From assembly GCA_011799875.1 (NCBI GenBank), contig CM022303.1:280384850-280448849 (forward strand): 64,000 nucleotides of DNA, given 5' to 3'. The stretch is from Thinopyrum elongatum (taxonomy: Eukaryota > Streptophyta > Magnoliopsida > Poales > Poaceae). Of the stretch, positions 1 through 10,410 are shown piece by piece. The notes under the pieces were generated by a model, which was given only the letters and a program-made list of their open reading frames with translations, made no database searches and was not told where the DNA came from. The translations under genes and the position numbers were made by a program. Positions within the stretch are counted from its first letter, which is position 1. Every line of letters starts with the position of its first letter.

Positions 1-770
1 CATTTTATTTGAATTTGTGATAATGTGTGGCGTTTGCAACTCACAACTAAATATCGAACAATCTAAACCATACTATATATCAAACAATCTCACATTTTAT
101 TTGAATTTGTGATAATGTGTGGCGTTTGCATCTCACATCTAAATACTTGTAGGCGTAGGGGGCGGGGCACCATACATTATGTGATAAACACATTATACAT
201 ATGAGACATGGTTTAGATTATGAAGATCTAGCTAGAGCTTGAAATGTACTGTGATTTGAAATCAACATAAACTGGATTCAAAAAATCGAGTTTGAGTTCA
301 TATAGTACACATAGTTCATATCTAACTCGACAGTAATCATGTGGTGTGTTGTGAAGATAATATACAAACGATGGTTTAACTTGACAATAATGATGATTGT
401 AGATTTTATTAAAATAGAGAAATGAATTCAAATGGTTTAACTTGACAACAATCATGATTGTAGATCTTATTCAAATAGAGAAATGAATTCAAATTTAGTT
501 CATATTGAAGCAGTAGTATATACATTTGGAATGCACTAAAACGTTCATTTGAGTAGCAAGTTGCATGCATTATACACGTAACGAAATATTTTAATTGAAC
601 ATAACATGGATTCAAAGTTTTGAATGGCATTTGTAGTGCGAATTGATTTGGTACAGTACACGGGACTAGACTCTCTTGTGTGGTGCGAATTGATTTCTTT
701 TTGTTTTTTCGTCGAGGGAAGTGCGAATTGATTTGGTACAGTACACGTTAGGCTTGTCCGGAAATTTCAA
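1..770. repeat. AT-rich leader with local duplications
   Basis: No gene seen. Three direct repeats are visible: bases 1-50 recur at 93-142 (period 92 bp); 371-431 recurs at 432-492 with a few changes (period 61 bp); and a 27 bp word starting GTGCGAATTGATTTGG at 636 recurs at 721 (period 85 bp). The stretch probably is upstream sequence of the CACTA-borne gene that begins near 1132, but nothing proves promoter function. Confidence 0.6.
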
Positions 771-1131
771 CCCGCGCCTTGTTACCCCGAAATTTTAAGA
801 TATATCTTTGTCTCGTTGTGCTACAAAAACTCCCTCCATCTCAACCCGCGCCTTGCTATCCCAAAATTACAATGCGCACGAAAACTCCCACCTCCTGCGA
901 AATCCCGACACGCGAAATGCCCGTGATACCCCTGAACCGAAAGAACCGCCTAGCTCAAATTGGTGGGGGTACTTTCGTAACTTACCCCACATTTCAGACA
1001 AGCGCGTCCCTAAGCCATGGTTTCCCCCTCCCATCCCATCCGCCCACCCATTCGTACACTGAGGCCGTGAAAACCCGCGAAGCCCCACACCCTCCTCCGT
1101 CCGCCACCTAGCCAGAGCCTCTTCCCCGACG

Positions 1132-1376
1132 ATGTCGTCCACAGCAACACCTCGACGTCCCTCATCCACCGCACTGGATGAGGATCCGTCGTCGATCTCG
1201 TCGTCCTGCCGGTTCAGCCACCCCGTCCTCCACCTCCAAGGAGCTGCCCCGATGTTCCCCTCGTCTTTCGTGCCACCTCCATTCCCACACCGTCGTCTTC
1301 ACCTGCACCACCGGAAGAGCAGCGTCATCACCGATTTCTCGGATGAAGCTGAGGCCTAATCGGCGCCACCAAAGAG
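1132..1376 (+). pseudogene. CACTA gene exon 1
   Basis: ATG at 1132 opens a Ser/Pro/Arg-rich frame that meets TAA at 1357-1359. Beyond it the same frame continues to a CCAAAGAG|GT donor at 1376, matching the ends of the next two exons (PPKR here, SPKR and PQER there). The exon length of 245 nt leaves phase 2. The 350 bp upstream are GC-rich and C/T-rich, like a 5' UTR. Confidence 0.4.
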
Positions 1377-1559
1377 GTTCTACACTAATCGCCGCATTTT
1401 CTTCTTGATTCGATCTCACGGTGCTGCGGGCGCTCGGTCCCGAGCCGACATGGCGTGGCTCCATCCATGGCGGCGTTGCTGGCCACTTCTTCCACGGCAT
1501 CGCTCCCTCGGCGGCGACATCCACATCAGTAGGAGCTGCTGCTGCTTTGGCTCTCGCTC

Positions 1560-1922
1560 ACGCTGCTGCTCTGCTCTTGCTCTCGGTCCCCTGCCTGGTC
1601 TGCTCTTGCTCTTGCTCTTGCTCACGCTGCTGCTCTCGCTCTTGCTCTTGCTTGCGCTGCTGCTCTACTCTTGCGCACGCTGCTGCTGCACGAGCAACAG
1701 ATCCTGCTCTCGCTCGAGCCCCTGCAGCTGCTACCCGAGATGCTGCTACATGACCAGCTGCCCCGGCTCTCGCACGCGCTGCTGCTCCGGGCGCTGCTGC
1801 TGCTACTGCTTTTCTGCTACTAGTGCGTTCAGTTTCGACAGTAAAATTCAGTTTCAACAGCAAAATTTAGTTTCGACAGTTAAATTCAGTTTCGACAGTT
1901 AAATTTAGTTTCGACAGTTAAG
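1560..1922. repeat. CTG/CTCTTG-rich tract and 19-bp tandem repeat
   Basis: From about 1560 to 1800 the sequence is built of CTGCTG and CTCTTG runs. From 1828 to 1922 there are five units of 19 bp close to TTCAGTTTCGACAGTTAAA, differing at one to three positions each. The tract lies in the first intron of the CACTA gene. No coding role is supported. Confidence 0.75.
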
Positions 1923-2046
1923 TTCAGAGATGAGCGGCTGATGTATTTTACATCTAGCACTTTGTGGTTATGTATTTTATGTCATCTATTGGAGATGCTA
2001 TTAGAATTCCACTCAGGTTAACATTGTCTCTCTTGTCCTGCTTCAG

Positions 2047-2232
2047 GCTCGCCGCCGTACAACTCACCAGAGCTGCTCCAACAACAAAACCCTCCTTCAC
2101 AGCAGAGCAGTACCCCCGGATCCATCTCCAGATGCCTAAGATCTTCTTCCCCTCCTCCGACAGCCAAATCAGCCGGAGCATCCTCACCGACCAACCCAAT
2201 CACGCTGAGATCGACATGGCTTCGCCAAAGAG
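2047..2232 (+). pseudogene. CACTA gene exon 2 (copy of exon 1 unit)
   Basis: A CTGCTTCAG acceptor ends at 2046 and a CCAAAGAG|GTTGTA donor follows 2232. The exon is 186 nt (62 codons), starting and ending in phase 2, so it can be added or lost without shifting frame. Its product contains AAPTTKPS and PKIFFPSSDS, which match AAPTIEGS and PRIFFPATGS in the third exon. Confidence 0.45.
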
Positions 2233-2999
2233 GTTGTACACTTGTTGCATCACTTTTTTACTCTACATGTTATATATATTGTCCACTGAGCACACGTAGT
2301 AACGTGAAATACGATTAGTTTCTCCTACTATATGACAAGCAGTGAGGTACCAAGCAACTTAGCTATCCGTGATCGACTCTCTTGAATGCCATCATTATTT
2401 ATTTCAACGCGTTTGAGCTGTGCATTTGTAGATGGGCCTGGGAGTTGAGCTAGTAGGGCAGTGGCCTGGGTCCAAAGTAGTAGAAGTAGCACAAAAACAT
2501 TTTTTGAGTGTAGGCTTTTCCCTGTTCAAGCCTGCCTACTAGAATTGCCAGTGGTTGAAAGGAAAAGTGAAGGAAAAACATAGGAATTTGAAAGTTTCCT
2601 ATGGTACTACTATTAATGCATTTGGTTCAAAGGAATGGAACAAAGGAAAACTGTAGGATTTGTTCCTTTAGTGTCTCTTTCAAAGAAAACCCGTAGGAAT
2701 TTTAATATCCACTTGGCCCTCCTTTTCAAACTCCTATTCATGAAGAACAAGACTAAGTGATAGTAGCATAATAGCATTATAACTATACATTTTCTTGTGG
2801 TTTGACTTAATTTGACCATGCTTCTTTGCATTCCTGTGACCTTCCAATTCCTGTGAACCAAACACCCAGATTGACAGAAATCCTGTGATTCTAAATTCTT
2901 TGCACATGCATTCCTATCCTATTACCGTGTATTTCCTATCCCTGCGTTGTTAGAATCCTCCAATTCAAATGAGCCCTTACAGAATTACTTCTCTTACAG

Positions 3000-3227
3000 A
3001 TAGTTGTCAAAGAAAACCTTGTGTGGCTTGTCCCGCTCCTGCTGCGCCGTCGTCCACCCTAGCTCAGCTGCTCCAACGATAGAAGGGTCCACCATAGCAG
3101 GGATCCGGCCTCCAGACTGTCTTTCGCTGCCTCGGATCTTCTTCCCCGCTACCGGTAGCCACGACAACTGCATTACCATCATCAATCGAGTAGATGACCT
3201 CGAGGACTACACGGGTCCGCAAGAGAG
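3000..3227 (+). pseudogene. CACTA gene exon 3 (copy of exon 1 unit)
   Basis: A CTCTTACAG acceptor ends at 2999 and the donor AGAGAG|GTCGCA follows 3227. The frame that matches the previous exon has TAG at 3001-3003. The rest is open and contains AAPTIEGS and PRIFFPATGS. The exon shares its end phase (2) with the two earlier copies. Confidence 0.4.
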
Positions 3228-3678
3228 GTCGCACTCTTTCGTGTCTGCTTATGTTATGCATCGCTTAATATTACATGCTACTTTATGGTCCTGTTCACTG
3301 ATTAGACTCTGAGTCAGCTCCAAACTAATGCTCAAACTTGATTTTTTAAATGGTTGTGGGGTACATATCAGGGCCGCAATCAATAGTATCTATCTACTAT
3401 CTGGTTAATCTCTGGTGTCTACTATGAGTTTCATGTTGGGCGGGAAACAAACAGTAAAGAAGCCATTATCTGTATTTTTTAACTGAAGCCATTATCTGCC
3501 TGCTATCATTGGTTTTGGGTCTATCCACAGGTTGCTACCATCACTTTGGATTTCTGCATGCACTCCTTACATAATCTCACTATGTTTTATTCCTATGCAT
3601 GTCAGTTATTGTACACAATGGAACTGAACATGTAGAGTAAAAGAGACGAGCCTTGCGTGGCAGTAAAATTTCATGCAG

Positions 3679-3801
3679 ACGTCGCTCCATGGTGGGTGCA
3701 AAGGCAGCCCCCCTCCACCCATTTCAGATTGTAATCAAGAGGAAGATAACTGTTCTAAGGGGGATTCAGAAGGAGAAGACCACTCCTATTTACCCCCTGA
3801 G
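3679..3801 (+). pseudogene. CACTA gene exon 4a (acidic unit, copy 1)
   Basis: The acceptor TTTCATGCAG ends at 3678 and the donor GAG|GTCTTC follows 3801, giving 41 codons in phase 0. The product is acidic at its end (GDSEGEDHSYLPPE), matching DSETDDQSYF[P]PE of the next two copies. This is the most diverged copy. Confidence 0.45.
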
Positions 3802-4122
3802 GTCTTCGCTCTAACTTGGCATGCTGATGTTGGTAATATCATGCATATGGTGCCTTACATTGCTTACTTTATACATCAAATATGTCATCTGCTTAGTTTA
3901 GACATGCTTTGTGTGAATGCCATCTATTTAGTTTCTTTATCGTATATGTGAATTATGCAATGCCATCTTGTTTAGCCAGGCATCATATATGTGAATTTTG
4001 CAATGCCATCCTGCTTAGCCAGTCATCTTATATGTGAATTATATCATGCCATCCCTTTTTTTCATTATGTATTACATTTGTCAACAATGTTAGTACATTC
4101 AATAACTCTTCATGTGCATCAG

Positions 4123-4272
4123 CCATTTGACAAGGTGATGGAAAATTCTGGAGTGAAAACAAGGTCTTCAGAGCAGACTATGCTATCTGACGAAGCGCAT
4201 ATCTCGCTGGTTACCGATAGCTCCTTAGAGGAGGATTCAGAGACAGATGACCAGTCCTATTTCCCCCTCGAG
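4123..4272 (+). CDS. CACTA gene exon 4b (acidic unit, copy 2)
   Basis: The acceptor GTGCATCAG ends at 4122 and the donor GAG|GTGTAT follows 4272. The exon is exactly 150 nt (50 codons), phase 0 at both ends. It encodes VMENSGVKT, SSEQTML, then SSLEEDSETDDQSYF. It is nearly collinear with the next exon and has no stop. Confidence 0.5.
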
Positions 4273-4617
4273 GTGTATGCTCTAACTTGGCAGGGTTATG
4301 TTGCTCATATCATGAGTATGATGTCTTGCATTGCTATGTCATTTTCTTAGTTTATACATGCTTTGTGTGAATGCCACCTGTTTAGTGTCTAATTACCATA
4401 TATGTGAATTTTGCAATGCCATCTTGTTGCAAGACATTATATATGTGAATTATGCAATTCTATCTTGTTGAAAGGCGTTATATATGTGAATTATGCAATG
4501 CCATGATGTTTAGCCAATCATCATATATGTGAATTATATCATGCTATCCTTTTTTTGTATTACGTGTTCCATTTGTCGACAACGTTTGTATATTCAACTA
4601 CTCTTCCTGTGCATCAG

Positions 4618-4767
4618 CCATTTGAAGCGGTGATGGAAGTATCTGGAGTGAAAACATGGTATTCAGAGCAGACAATGCTACCTGCTGAAGCAGACATCTT
4701 GCTAGTTACAGATAGCTCCTCAGAGGAGGATTCAGAGACAGATGACCAATCCTATTTTCCCCCTGAG
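4618..4767 (+). CDS. CACTA gene exon 4c (acidic unit, copy 3)
   Basis: The acceptor GTGCATCAG ends at 4617 and the donor GAG|GTCTAT follows 4767. Again it is exactly 150 nt and phase 0. It encodes VMEVSGVKT, YSEQTML and SSSEEDSETDDQSYFPPE. The length identity with exon 4b and the shared acceptor word (CAG|CCATTTGA) show a tandem exon duplication. Confidence 0.5.
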
Positions 4768-5390
4768 GTCTATGCTCAAACTTGGCAGGGTTATATTACT
4801 CATGTCATGCATGTTGTCTTGCATTGCTTAGTTTCTACATCATATATGCGATTGCCATCTGCTTACTTGCTTAGTATATAAATCATATATTTGAATTATA
4901 TCATGCCATCATGTTTACATAGACAGCATCTATCTGAATTATGGCATGCCAACCCATTTAATAAAGACATCGTATAGTTATATCATCTCATCCTGTTTAG
5001 TGTTTACAGTCATCATATTTTGAATTATGTCATTCTATCCGTGAATTATATCATGCTATCATGTTTCCATAGGCGGCATGTATGTGAATTATGGCATGCC
5101 AACCTATTTAATAAACACATCATATAGTTATATCATGTCATCCTGTTTACATAGTCATTGTATTTTGAATTATGTCTTTCTATCCTGTTTAGTTAGCCAT
5201 CATATATGTGAAATTGTGTCATGCTATCCTGTTTAGTTAGCCATCATATATGTGAAATTGTGTCATGCTATCCTGTTTGGTTAGGCAACATAAATGTGAA
5301 TTATTTCATGCCCTCTTTTATTCCCCACTATCCATTGCACCTGTCTATCATACAATGTCTGTACATTCAATTACTTTTCTTATTTATCAG

Positions 5391-5753
5391 CCATTTGAAT
5401 TGGAGAGGGTGATGGCAGTATCTAAGGGAGTAACAACATGGTCTTCAGAAAAGATAGTGCTACTAGTCGATGCAGATAGAACCACGGTTGTACTTGCCCA
5501 AGAACCAGCCCCACCACACATAACCCAGACTCTCGCAGATTGTACCCCTACCCAGTTGGACAGAGAACCAGCTACACCCCTTCTAACCCCAACCCCAACA
5601 GATAGTAACCCAGTTCCAGTTGACACAGCACTGTCTCCACCACAGAGCACCCAAACACGAGCAGTTAGTAAGGGAACTATAGTGCCCAAAGCACGAGGAC
5701 CACCACTCCGAACCCCAACTCAACGCTTAAAGCAGAAGAAGAATTATTCTCAG
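5391..5753 (+). CDS. CACTA gene exon 4d (acidic unit start plus Thr/Pro-rich tail)
   Basis: It begins at the same acceptor word as 4b and 4c (CAG|CCATTTGA) and ends at TCTCAG|GTCAGG. It is 363 nt, phase 0. The first ~25 codons resemble the 4b/4c unit; the rest is a Thr/Pro-rich linker (for example LLTPTPTDSNPVPVD) ending in a basic RLKQKKNY segment. The long Pro/Thr region looks disordered. Confidence 0.5.
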
Positions 5754-5835
5754 GTCAGGTTCTGTAGCTATGGTTCATACTCCTTTGCTCTTGCATCACT
5801 GTATTTACTCATACCAACTATTTTCAAATTTGAAG

Positions 5836-5865
5836 GATGGAATTGAAACTCCAATGGCGCAACAA
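5836..5865 (+). CDS. CACTA gene 30-nt microexon
   Basis: A 30 nt segment encoding DGIETPMAQQ lies between a weak acceptor (TTTGAAG) and the donor CAA|GTATGT. It keeps phase 0 between exons 4d and the terminal exon. The acceptor lacks a strong pyrimidine tract, so the call is tentative. Confidence 0.35.
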
Positions 5866-6240
5866 GTATGTTTTAAACCTGTTTCTTTAACTGGTTTGCT
5901 GTTGTAACTTGCTCTATGTTGGTTTCAGTTTCAATTGAATAAACATTTATGTTCTCATGTCATGCACATTACAAGTATTGTTATTGCTCTGTAGTTTCCC
6001 ACCCACACTTATATTCTGTCTATTCTGCTTTGTCTTAAACAGATATTATTTGAACTGTGTCTCTATCTTGATTTGGCAAAAAAAACTAGAATGATATAGA
6101 CCATACAGTGACCATGGTACATAGATATATGTTTGTTTCATGCTGTTATCCTGTCCACTTTACTACTGAACTGATTTACCAAAATGAGTTTCATATACAA
6201 CATGGTAAACATGTGATGTGTCTGCTTGTTTCTCTTTTAG

Positions 6241-6678
6241 AATGCGGACAAAATATTGGAGAAGAGTACCCCGTTATGCAATGGTAAAGGAAGTAATGCA
6301 GATAAGGTTCAAGATAGTGAGACATCCCTGTTGGTCTCCAAGAAAGCTGATAAAAACTATCTTGACGACAGTGAGACAACCCAAAAGTACAATCTTGATG
6401 TAGTGTTCGAGTTACTGGCCACTACTGCTGGCACAAGCTCTTCGAACTCGCTGCCTGAATCAGTTCATCTTCTTGAGTCTCAACTTCAAGTTGAAAGACA
6501 TCGATCAGATGTGTTGCGACACGAAGCCGAAGGACTGAGGAAGTCCCTGCAGAATTCAGATGCATACTTTCTGGTGCAACAGCAAGTGCTGGAGGATTTA
6601 AGCGCCAAACAAGAGAAAGTTAATAAGCTTGCTAACCATCTTGCCAGCATTATGGGTACCCAGGATATTGTTTCTTGA
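6241..6678 (+). CDS. CACTA gene terminal exon, coiled-coil protein end
   Basis: The acceptor TTTCTCTTTTAG ends at 6240 and the frame runs 145 codons to TGA at 6676-6678. The first ~50 residues are polar and charged. From about residue 75 a leucine-spaced heptad pattern (LLESQLQVERH, then VLEDLSAKQEKVNKLANHL) predicts a coiled coil to within ~10 residues of the end. No enzyme motif is seen. Coiled-coil C-termini are usual for the DNA-binding accessory protein of CACTA elements, so dimerisation or subterminal-repeat binding is a reasonable inference, not a demonstrated role. Confidence 0.6.
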   Translation, partial: NADKILEKSTPLCNGKGSNADKVQDSETSLLVSKKADKNYLDDSETTQKYNLDVVFELLATTAGTSSSNSLPESVHLLESQLQVERHRSDVLRHEAEGLRKSLQNSDAYFLVQQQVLEDLSAKQEKVNKLANHLASIMGTQDIVS

Positions 6679-6990
6679 GCTCTTCTAAAGTGGTTTCAGT
6701 TCTGGACTTGTTTTGCTACGGCATTTATTTGCACTGGTCGCCAACTTTGACAACCAGTGTATGTGATATGCTGCTTTGTTCCCTATATTTGCACTGGTGG
6801 CGAACTTTGATGCCCAATGGATGTAATATGTGTAATAGCCGTGATAGCCTAGCATAAGTTGCTTGCTTATTTATTTCCTTGTTGTCTTGTTTATTTGTTT
6901 GCTTGTAGTCAGTGCAGTTCTTTTTCCGCAGTTTGCTAGTGGGCGCAATAAACTATTTTTTAAAACTAGGCCACAATAACCATGGGCTAC
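6679..6990. other. 3' flank of CACTA gene
   Basis: About 300 bp after the stop, likely 3' UTR. It holds a local duplication of a phrase containing ATTTGCACTGGTCGC at ~6727 and again (ATTTGCACTGGTGGC) at ~6788. No AATAAA signal is obvious before the GGGCC-rich zone starts. Confidence 0.4.
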
Positions 6991-7790
6991 ATATTTACTG
7001 TAGTGACCATGGGCCTCCTATGGGCCATAGAAACAATGGGCCTTCTACGGGCCATAGAAACAATGAGCCTTCTACGGGCCATAGCATCAATGGGCCTTCT
7101 ACGGGCCATAGCATCAATGGGCCTTCTCCGGGCCGTATGATCGATTGGCCAAACATGGGCCAATAACAGACCGCATTATGGGCCGTAAACTGGCTAGAGT
7201 TGGAATCGTCCGTTCATGGGTCAACCATAACGGGCCGTTGTTAATCGACCGTATTTGATGACGCTATGAAAATGGCCCAACGGATTAACGGGCCACAAAC
7301 GGGCCGACTATAACCACGGGCTGAATTTGGCCCACAAGCAGAAAAGGCCAGTAACGGGCCGTAAGTAACCGAATGCTGGAAATGAGCCCAAGAATAAATG
7401 GGCCCTGAGAAGGCCGAAAGATAACACGGGTTGGAAACGGCCCAATGGAATAATGGGCCGTTGATGGGTATAAAGCGGTACACTGTTCATTACGGGCCAG
7501 ATTCACCACGGGCTGTTAATGGGCCAAGAGTTACAAAGGGCCTCATATGGGCCGAAAGACGTCATGGGCTGTACATGTGCCGGAAGTTACAACGGGATGG
7601 AATCATATTGGACAGCCCAAATGACGCTACTGGGCTTAATTCGGATAGGCCGTAAAGGGCCGTGAGTTAGCGGGCCGTAAATGGGCTATATACGAACAGG
7701 CCGTTAACAGGATTTTCATGGGCCGGCCCGCTACCTTTTGACCAAGTCAAACGGGCCGGCCTTTTCACCGGAATGGGCCTCTGTTGGGCC
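6990..7790. repeat. CACTA subterminal GGGCC array
   Basis: Dozens of GGGCC/GGCCC words occur in both orientations. Between 7008 and 7140 they form about five tandem 27 bp units of the type GGGCCTTCTACGGGCCATAG plus AAACAAT. Later copies are irregular and mixed with CGTAAA and AACGG words. Repeats of this kind next to CACTA ends are typical transposase-binding regions. Open frames here are repeat translations, not genes. Confidence 0.75.
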
Positions 7791-8014
7791 GTGCCACGTG
7801 TTGACGTATCATAGGCGCCTCCTGTCCAATGAGTGGATGACATCTAGCCCAACGGTGAGCCGACACGTGGTTCCTCTGGCCATGGAGAATTTTACACGTG
7901 GAAAATCCCCATTGGCCCGGGCTGTTAACGGGTTATCGGATCCAAAATCGGACCCGATAGCTTAACAGCGACCCGTTACGGTGGATGCCACGTGTCGGTT
8001 ACCCTTGACGAAAG

Positions 8015-8219
8015 CACTTCCATGACGCGCCATTTATCGTCATGGAAGTGGACACTTCCGTGATGATAATTTTGGTAATGTCATGGAACACTTCTACGAC
8101 ATCACAGGTATGACTATCTTGATTCTGTCATAAAATCGTCATGGATGTACATGCATGACAGAAAACGTGACCTACTGTGACAAACACATATCATCACGGA
8201 AGTGTATTTTTTTGTAGTG
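8015..8219. repeat. CACTA terminal hairpin cluster
   Basis: CACTTCCATGACG at 8015-8027 pairs perfectly with CGTCATGGAAGTG at 8038-8050. ACACTTCCGTGATGATA at 8052-8068 pairs perfectly over 17 bp with 8189-8205. The word CACTTCC[A/G]TGA therefore recurs in alternating orientation close to the terminus, which ends at 8219. Confidence 0.8.
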
Positions 8220-9297
8220 TATCCAACTGGATATATGTGCCTAGATCTTTCCTCACCACATGATGCTTGCCAAAAGAGAAAATAAAAAGGAATAGAGAGA
8301 AAAACTTTGACTCTTGCATAAAAGTAAATACATAAAAGTAAAAGATAGGCCCTTCGCAGAGGGAAGCAGAGGTTGCCATGCGCTTTTTGTTTGTATGCTC
8401 AATCTCTTAGTGCAAAAGAACGTCACATTATATTGCCCCTTGTGATAGCAACCTTTATTATGCAGTCTGTCGCTTTTATTCTTTGCCATCACAAGTTCGT
8501 ACAACGCTCAATTTTCTCTTACACTAAATGATCTAACACTTTTAGAAGCAATTTTTATTGCCTTATTGCATCGATGACAACTTACTTGAAGGATCTTACT
8601 CAATCCATAGGTAGGTATGGTGGATTCTCAAAACAAGATTTGGGTTTAAGGGTTTCTGGATGCACAAGTAGTATCTCTACATAGTGCGGAATTTTTGGCT
8701 AGCAAAGATAGGGGACAAGCACCACATGTTAAAGTATCTATGACAATATAACTTCTATGTGAATATGAACAAACATAAATCATTACGTTGTCTTCCTTGT
8801 CCAACGTTAACAACTTTGGCATATAATATTTTGATGGGGGCTCACAATCACAAAAGATGTCCAAGATAGTGTATTTGCATGTGAATCTTCTCTTCCCTTA
8901 TTAATTCTTTCATGAATTGCATCATTGACCAATGCTATGTTTGTAGATCTCCAATAAAATTTTCTACTTATACTCTTCCTTATGTGATGTCATTACTTAT
9001 CATAAGATTAGCATATGATATTTTTCATTTATTTCCTTTCTTTTTATTGAACATGAAAGTAAAGAAAGCAAAACTCAAACTAAACTTTATTATATATCTC
9101 ACACACGATTACATGGATAGATCACTAAACAAACTCTCAAAAAGAAAGGATAGAACTAAACTTTTATTCATCTAAAGCAAAAGATAACTCTGGATCGAAC
9201 TAAGATAAGTAAAAGCAAAAGATAGTGGAGGTGATACGATAACGGGGCACCTCCCCCAAGCTTGGCACAAGCCAAGGGGAGTGCCCATACCCGATAC
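8220..9297 (-). other. Element A 3' internal noncoding region
   Basis: No gene seen. The stretch lies after the stop of the extra ORF of A. It shares patches with the interior of element B: around 8340-8380 (AGGCCCTTCGCAGAGGGAAG; compare 36740-36770) and around 8606-8700 (TGGATGCACAAGTAGTA; compare 37240-37350). This indicates related 3' internal regions of the two elements. Confidence 0.65.
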
Positions 9298-9780
9298 TCA
9301 AGTTTCCTTTGGTGATGAAGAAGAAGGTGGTGGTGATGAAGTAGTGGCAATCTTATCTTCAGGTTTCCATGGCAGAGGTTCACCATCATAAGAGGAGGAG
9401 TGAGTCTCATGGGTCCTGCAGCTAGCAGCCAAACTCATACCTTTAAACCTCGCCTCATATTCAAAGACTTGGTTTTGGAGATCATAAATCTGGCTTTGGA
9501 GGAAGTTGATTTGCTCATTGAAGGTGAAGACGATGTCCTTCATGGACTTGCCATCCACCTTGAGATCATGAGTGTAGTCCGCGATCATGAGGTGTTTGGC
9601 ATTGAGTCCACGTTCAACCATCCCCTTGCACCGGAAGACCTCCTGCTCCATAGCTTCAAGCCTGGCCTCCATGGTTCCCGTCCCTTTGGGACCTTGCACA
9701 TCGCGGATGTGGAGCACCCCCTCATGAATCTGGATAGCCTGAGGGTGCTGCATCACCAGCCGCAAATATGGGTTGATGAC
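9298..9780 (-). pseudogene. Element A extra ORF, distal part (coiled coil)
   Basis: This is the larger part of an ORF whose first codons lie 22 kb away at 31725-31771, split by the LARD insertion. Leaving out one copy of the 5 bp TSD, the two parts give 525 nt, exactly 175 codons with the stop, in one frame. The distal part has a heptad-rich segment (MEARLEAMEQEV, then FLQSQIYDLQNQVFEYEARF) predicting a coiled coil, and a Ser/Pro-rich end before TGA at 9298-9300. It has no enzyme motif, signal peptide or membrane segment. Its place downstream of integrase is where Athila elements carry an env-like ORF, but it does not look like an envelope protein. Function is unknown; a structural or RNA/DNA-binding accessory role is possible. 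Confidence 0.65.
9776..9780. repeat. LARD left target-site duplication (ATGAC)
   Basis: ATGAC directly precedes the LTR start TATAACGCCC at 9781 and is repeated at 31725-31729 after the LTR end GGGCGTCACA. The pair defines both ends of the LARD insertion. Confidence 0.9.
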
Positions 9781-10410
9781 TATAACGCCCGGATAATTAA
9801 GCTACAGTGAACCTCTGCTAATGATGCCACATCACCTCGGTTACTCTTGTTAATCTCTCGATGATTCAAATCCCGTTCGAATTCAAATTCAAAGTCAAGT
9901 CAAACAAGAAAAGTTTTCAAATATTAAAACTAAAATGTTCTAGATGTGGCAAATAAATCATAACTAATTATGCTGGAGAATCCACATTTTTATAAAATGT
10001 TTAAAATGCACTAAAATAATAAAACAGTAGCAAAAGCTATTAATTAAATGCGTTTTTCAGTTATTAAATTATAAAACTATTTTATTTAGTTGCCCAAAAC
10101 TATTGGGACAGTAGCATATTTATTAACACTAAATTAGGGGCTCATTTTTGTATTTGATAAAACTATAATAAATAAAATAAAATGTAAACAGAAAAGAAAT
10201 AAAATGAATAAAAGAGAAAACAAGAAAGAAAAGGGACCCCCCGAGCCAACCGGCCCAGCTGGCCACTCCAGCGGACCCAGCCAGGCCGGCCCAGCTACCC
10301 ACCTCCCCGTTGTCTTCTTCCCCGCTACAGGGGAAGGGGATCGTGGCCTCTGTCGATGACCGCCACGACCCCGGTCGTCGCCGTGGCGGCCATCCGCCGC
10401 TCCCCGACCA

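Larger units (their letters stand above)
3930..5330. repeat. Intronic minisatellite, degenerate
   Basis: The introns around exons 4b-4d consist largely of degenerate repeats of a phrase like CATCATATATGTGAATTAT followed by GCAATGCCATC and TGTTTAG. Two perfect tandem copies of a 44 bp unit start at 5181 and 5225, and a third begins at 5269. Other copies are separated by 35-90 bp. Confidence 0.7.
1132..6678 (+). pseudogene. CACTA-borne multi-exon gene, broken
   Basis: At least nine exons can be laid out from reading frames and splice signals: 1132-1376, 2047-2232, 3000-3227, 3679-3801, 4123-4272, 4618-4767, 5391-5753, 5836-5865 and 6241-6678. The first three are diverged copies of one another, all ending in an AAGAG or AGAGAG donor in phase 2. 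Exons four to seven are copies of a second unit, an acidic Ser/Glu/Asp-rich segment, joined in phase 0. The last exon encodes a coiled coil. In-frame stops at 1357-1359 and 3001-3003 break the 5' part, and the third and fourth exons do not join in phase, so an exon may be missing. The position and coiled-coil end suggest the second, non-catalytic ORF of CACTA elements; this is inference. A captured host gene is the alternative. Confidence 0.5.
1..8219 (+). mobile_element. CACTA (En/Spm) DNA transposon, right-hand part
   Basis: The sequence ends at 8219 with TTTTTTTGTAGTG, whose reverse complement CACTACAAAAAAATACACTT is a classical CACTA terminus. It is preceded by hairpin-forming subterminal repeats and about 800 bp of GGGCC-rich repeats, as expected for CACTA transposase-binding regions. 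The next three bases, TAT (8220-8222), may be the 3 bp target duplication, but the left end is outside the window so this cannot be confirmed. A plus-strand multi-exon gene with a coiled-coil terminal exon lies inside (1132-6678). No transposase (TPase) domain is visible here. From 8220 the sequence is interior DNA of Ty3 element A, so the CACTA element inserted into A. Whether the whole stretch from base 1 belongs to it is inferred. Confidence 0.75.

Noticed and set aside
1404..1902. 165-codon Cys/Leu/Ser-rich protein
   Set aside because: It is the translation of CTG and CTCTTG repeats in an intron-like tract.
6912..7166. Repeat protein of GPSTGHSIN type
   Set aside because: It only translates the 27 bp subterminal repeats of the CACTA element.
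9298..9780. Envelope protein of an Athila-type element
   Set aside because: The position fits but there is no signal peptide or membrane segment; it is a coiled-coil protein of unknown role.
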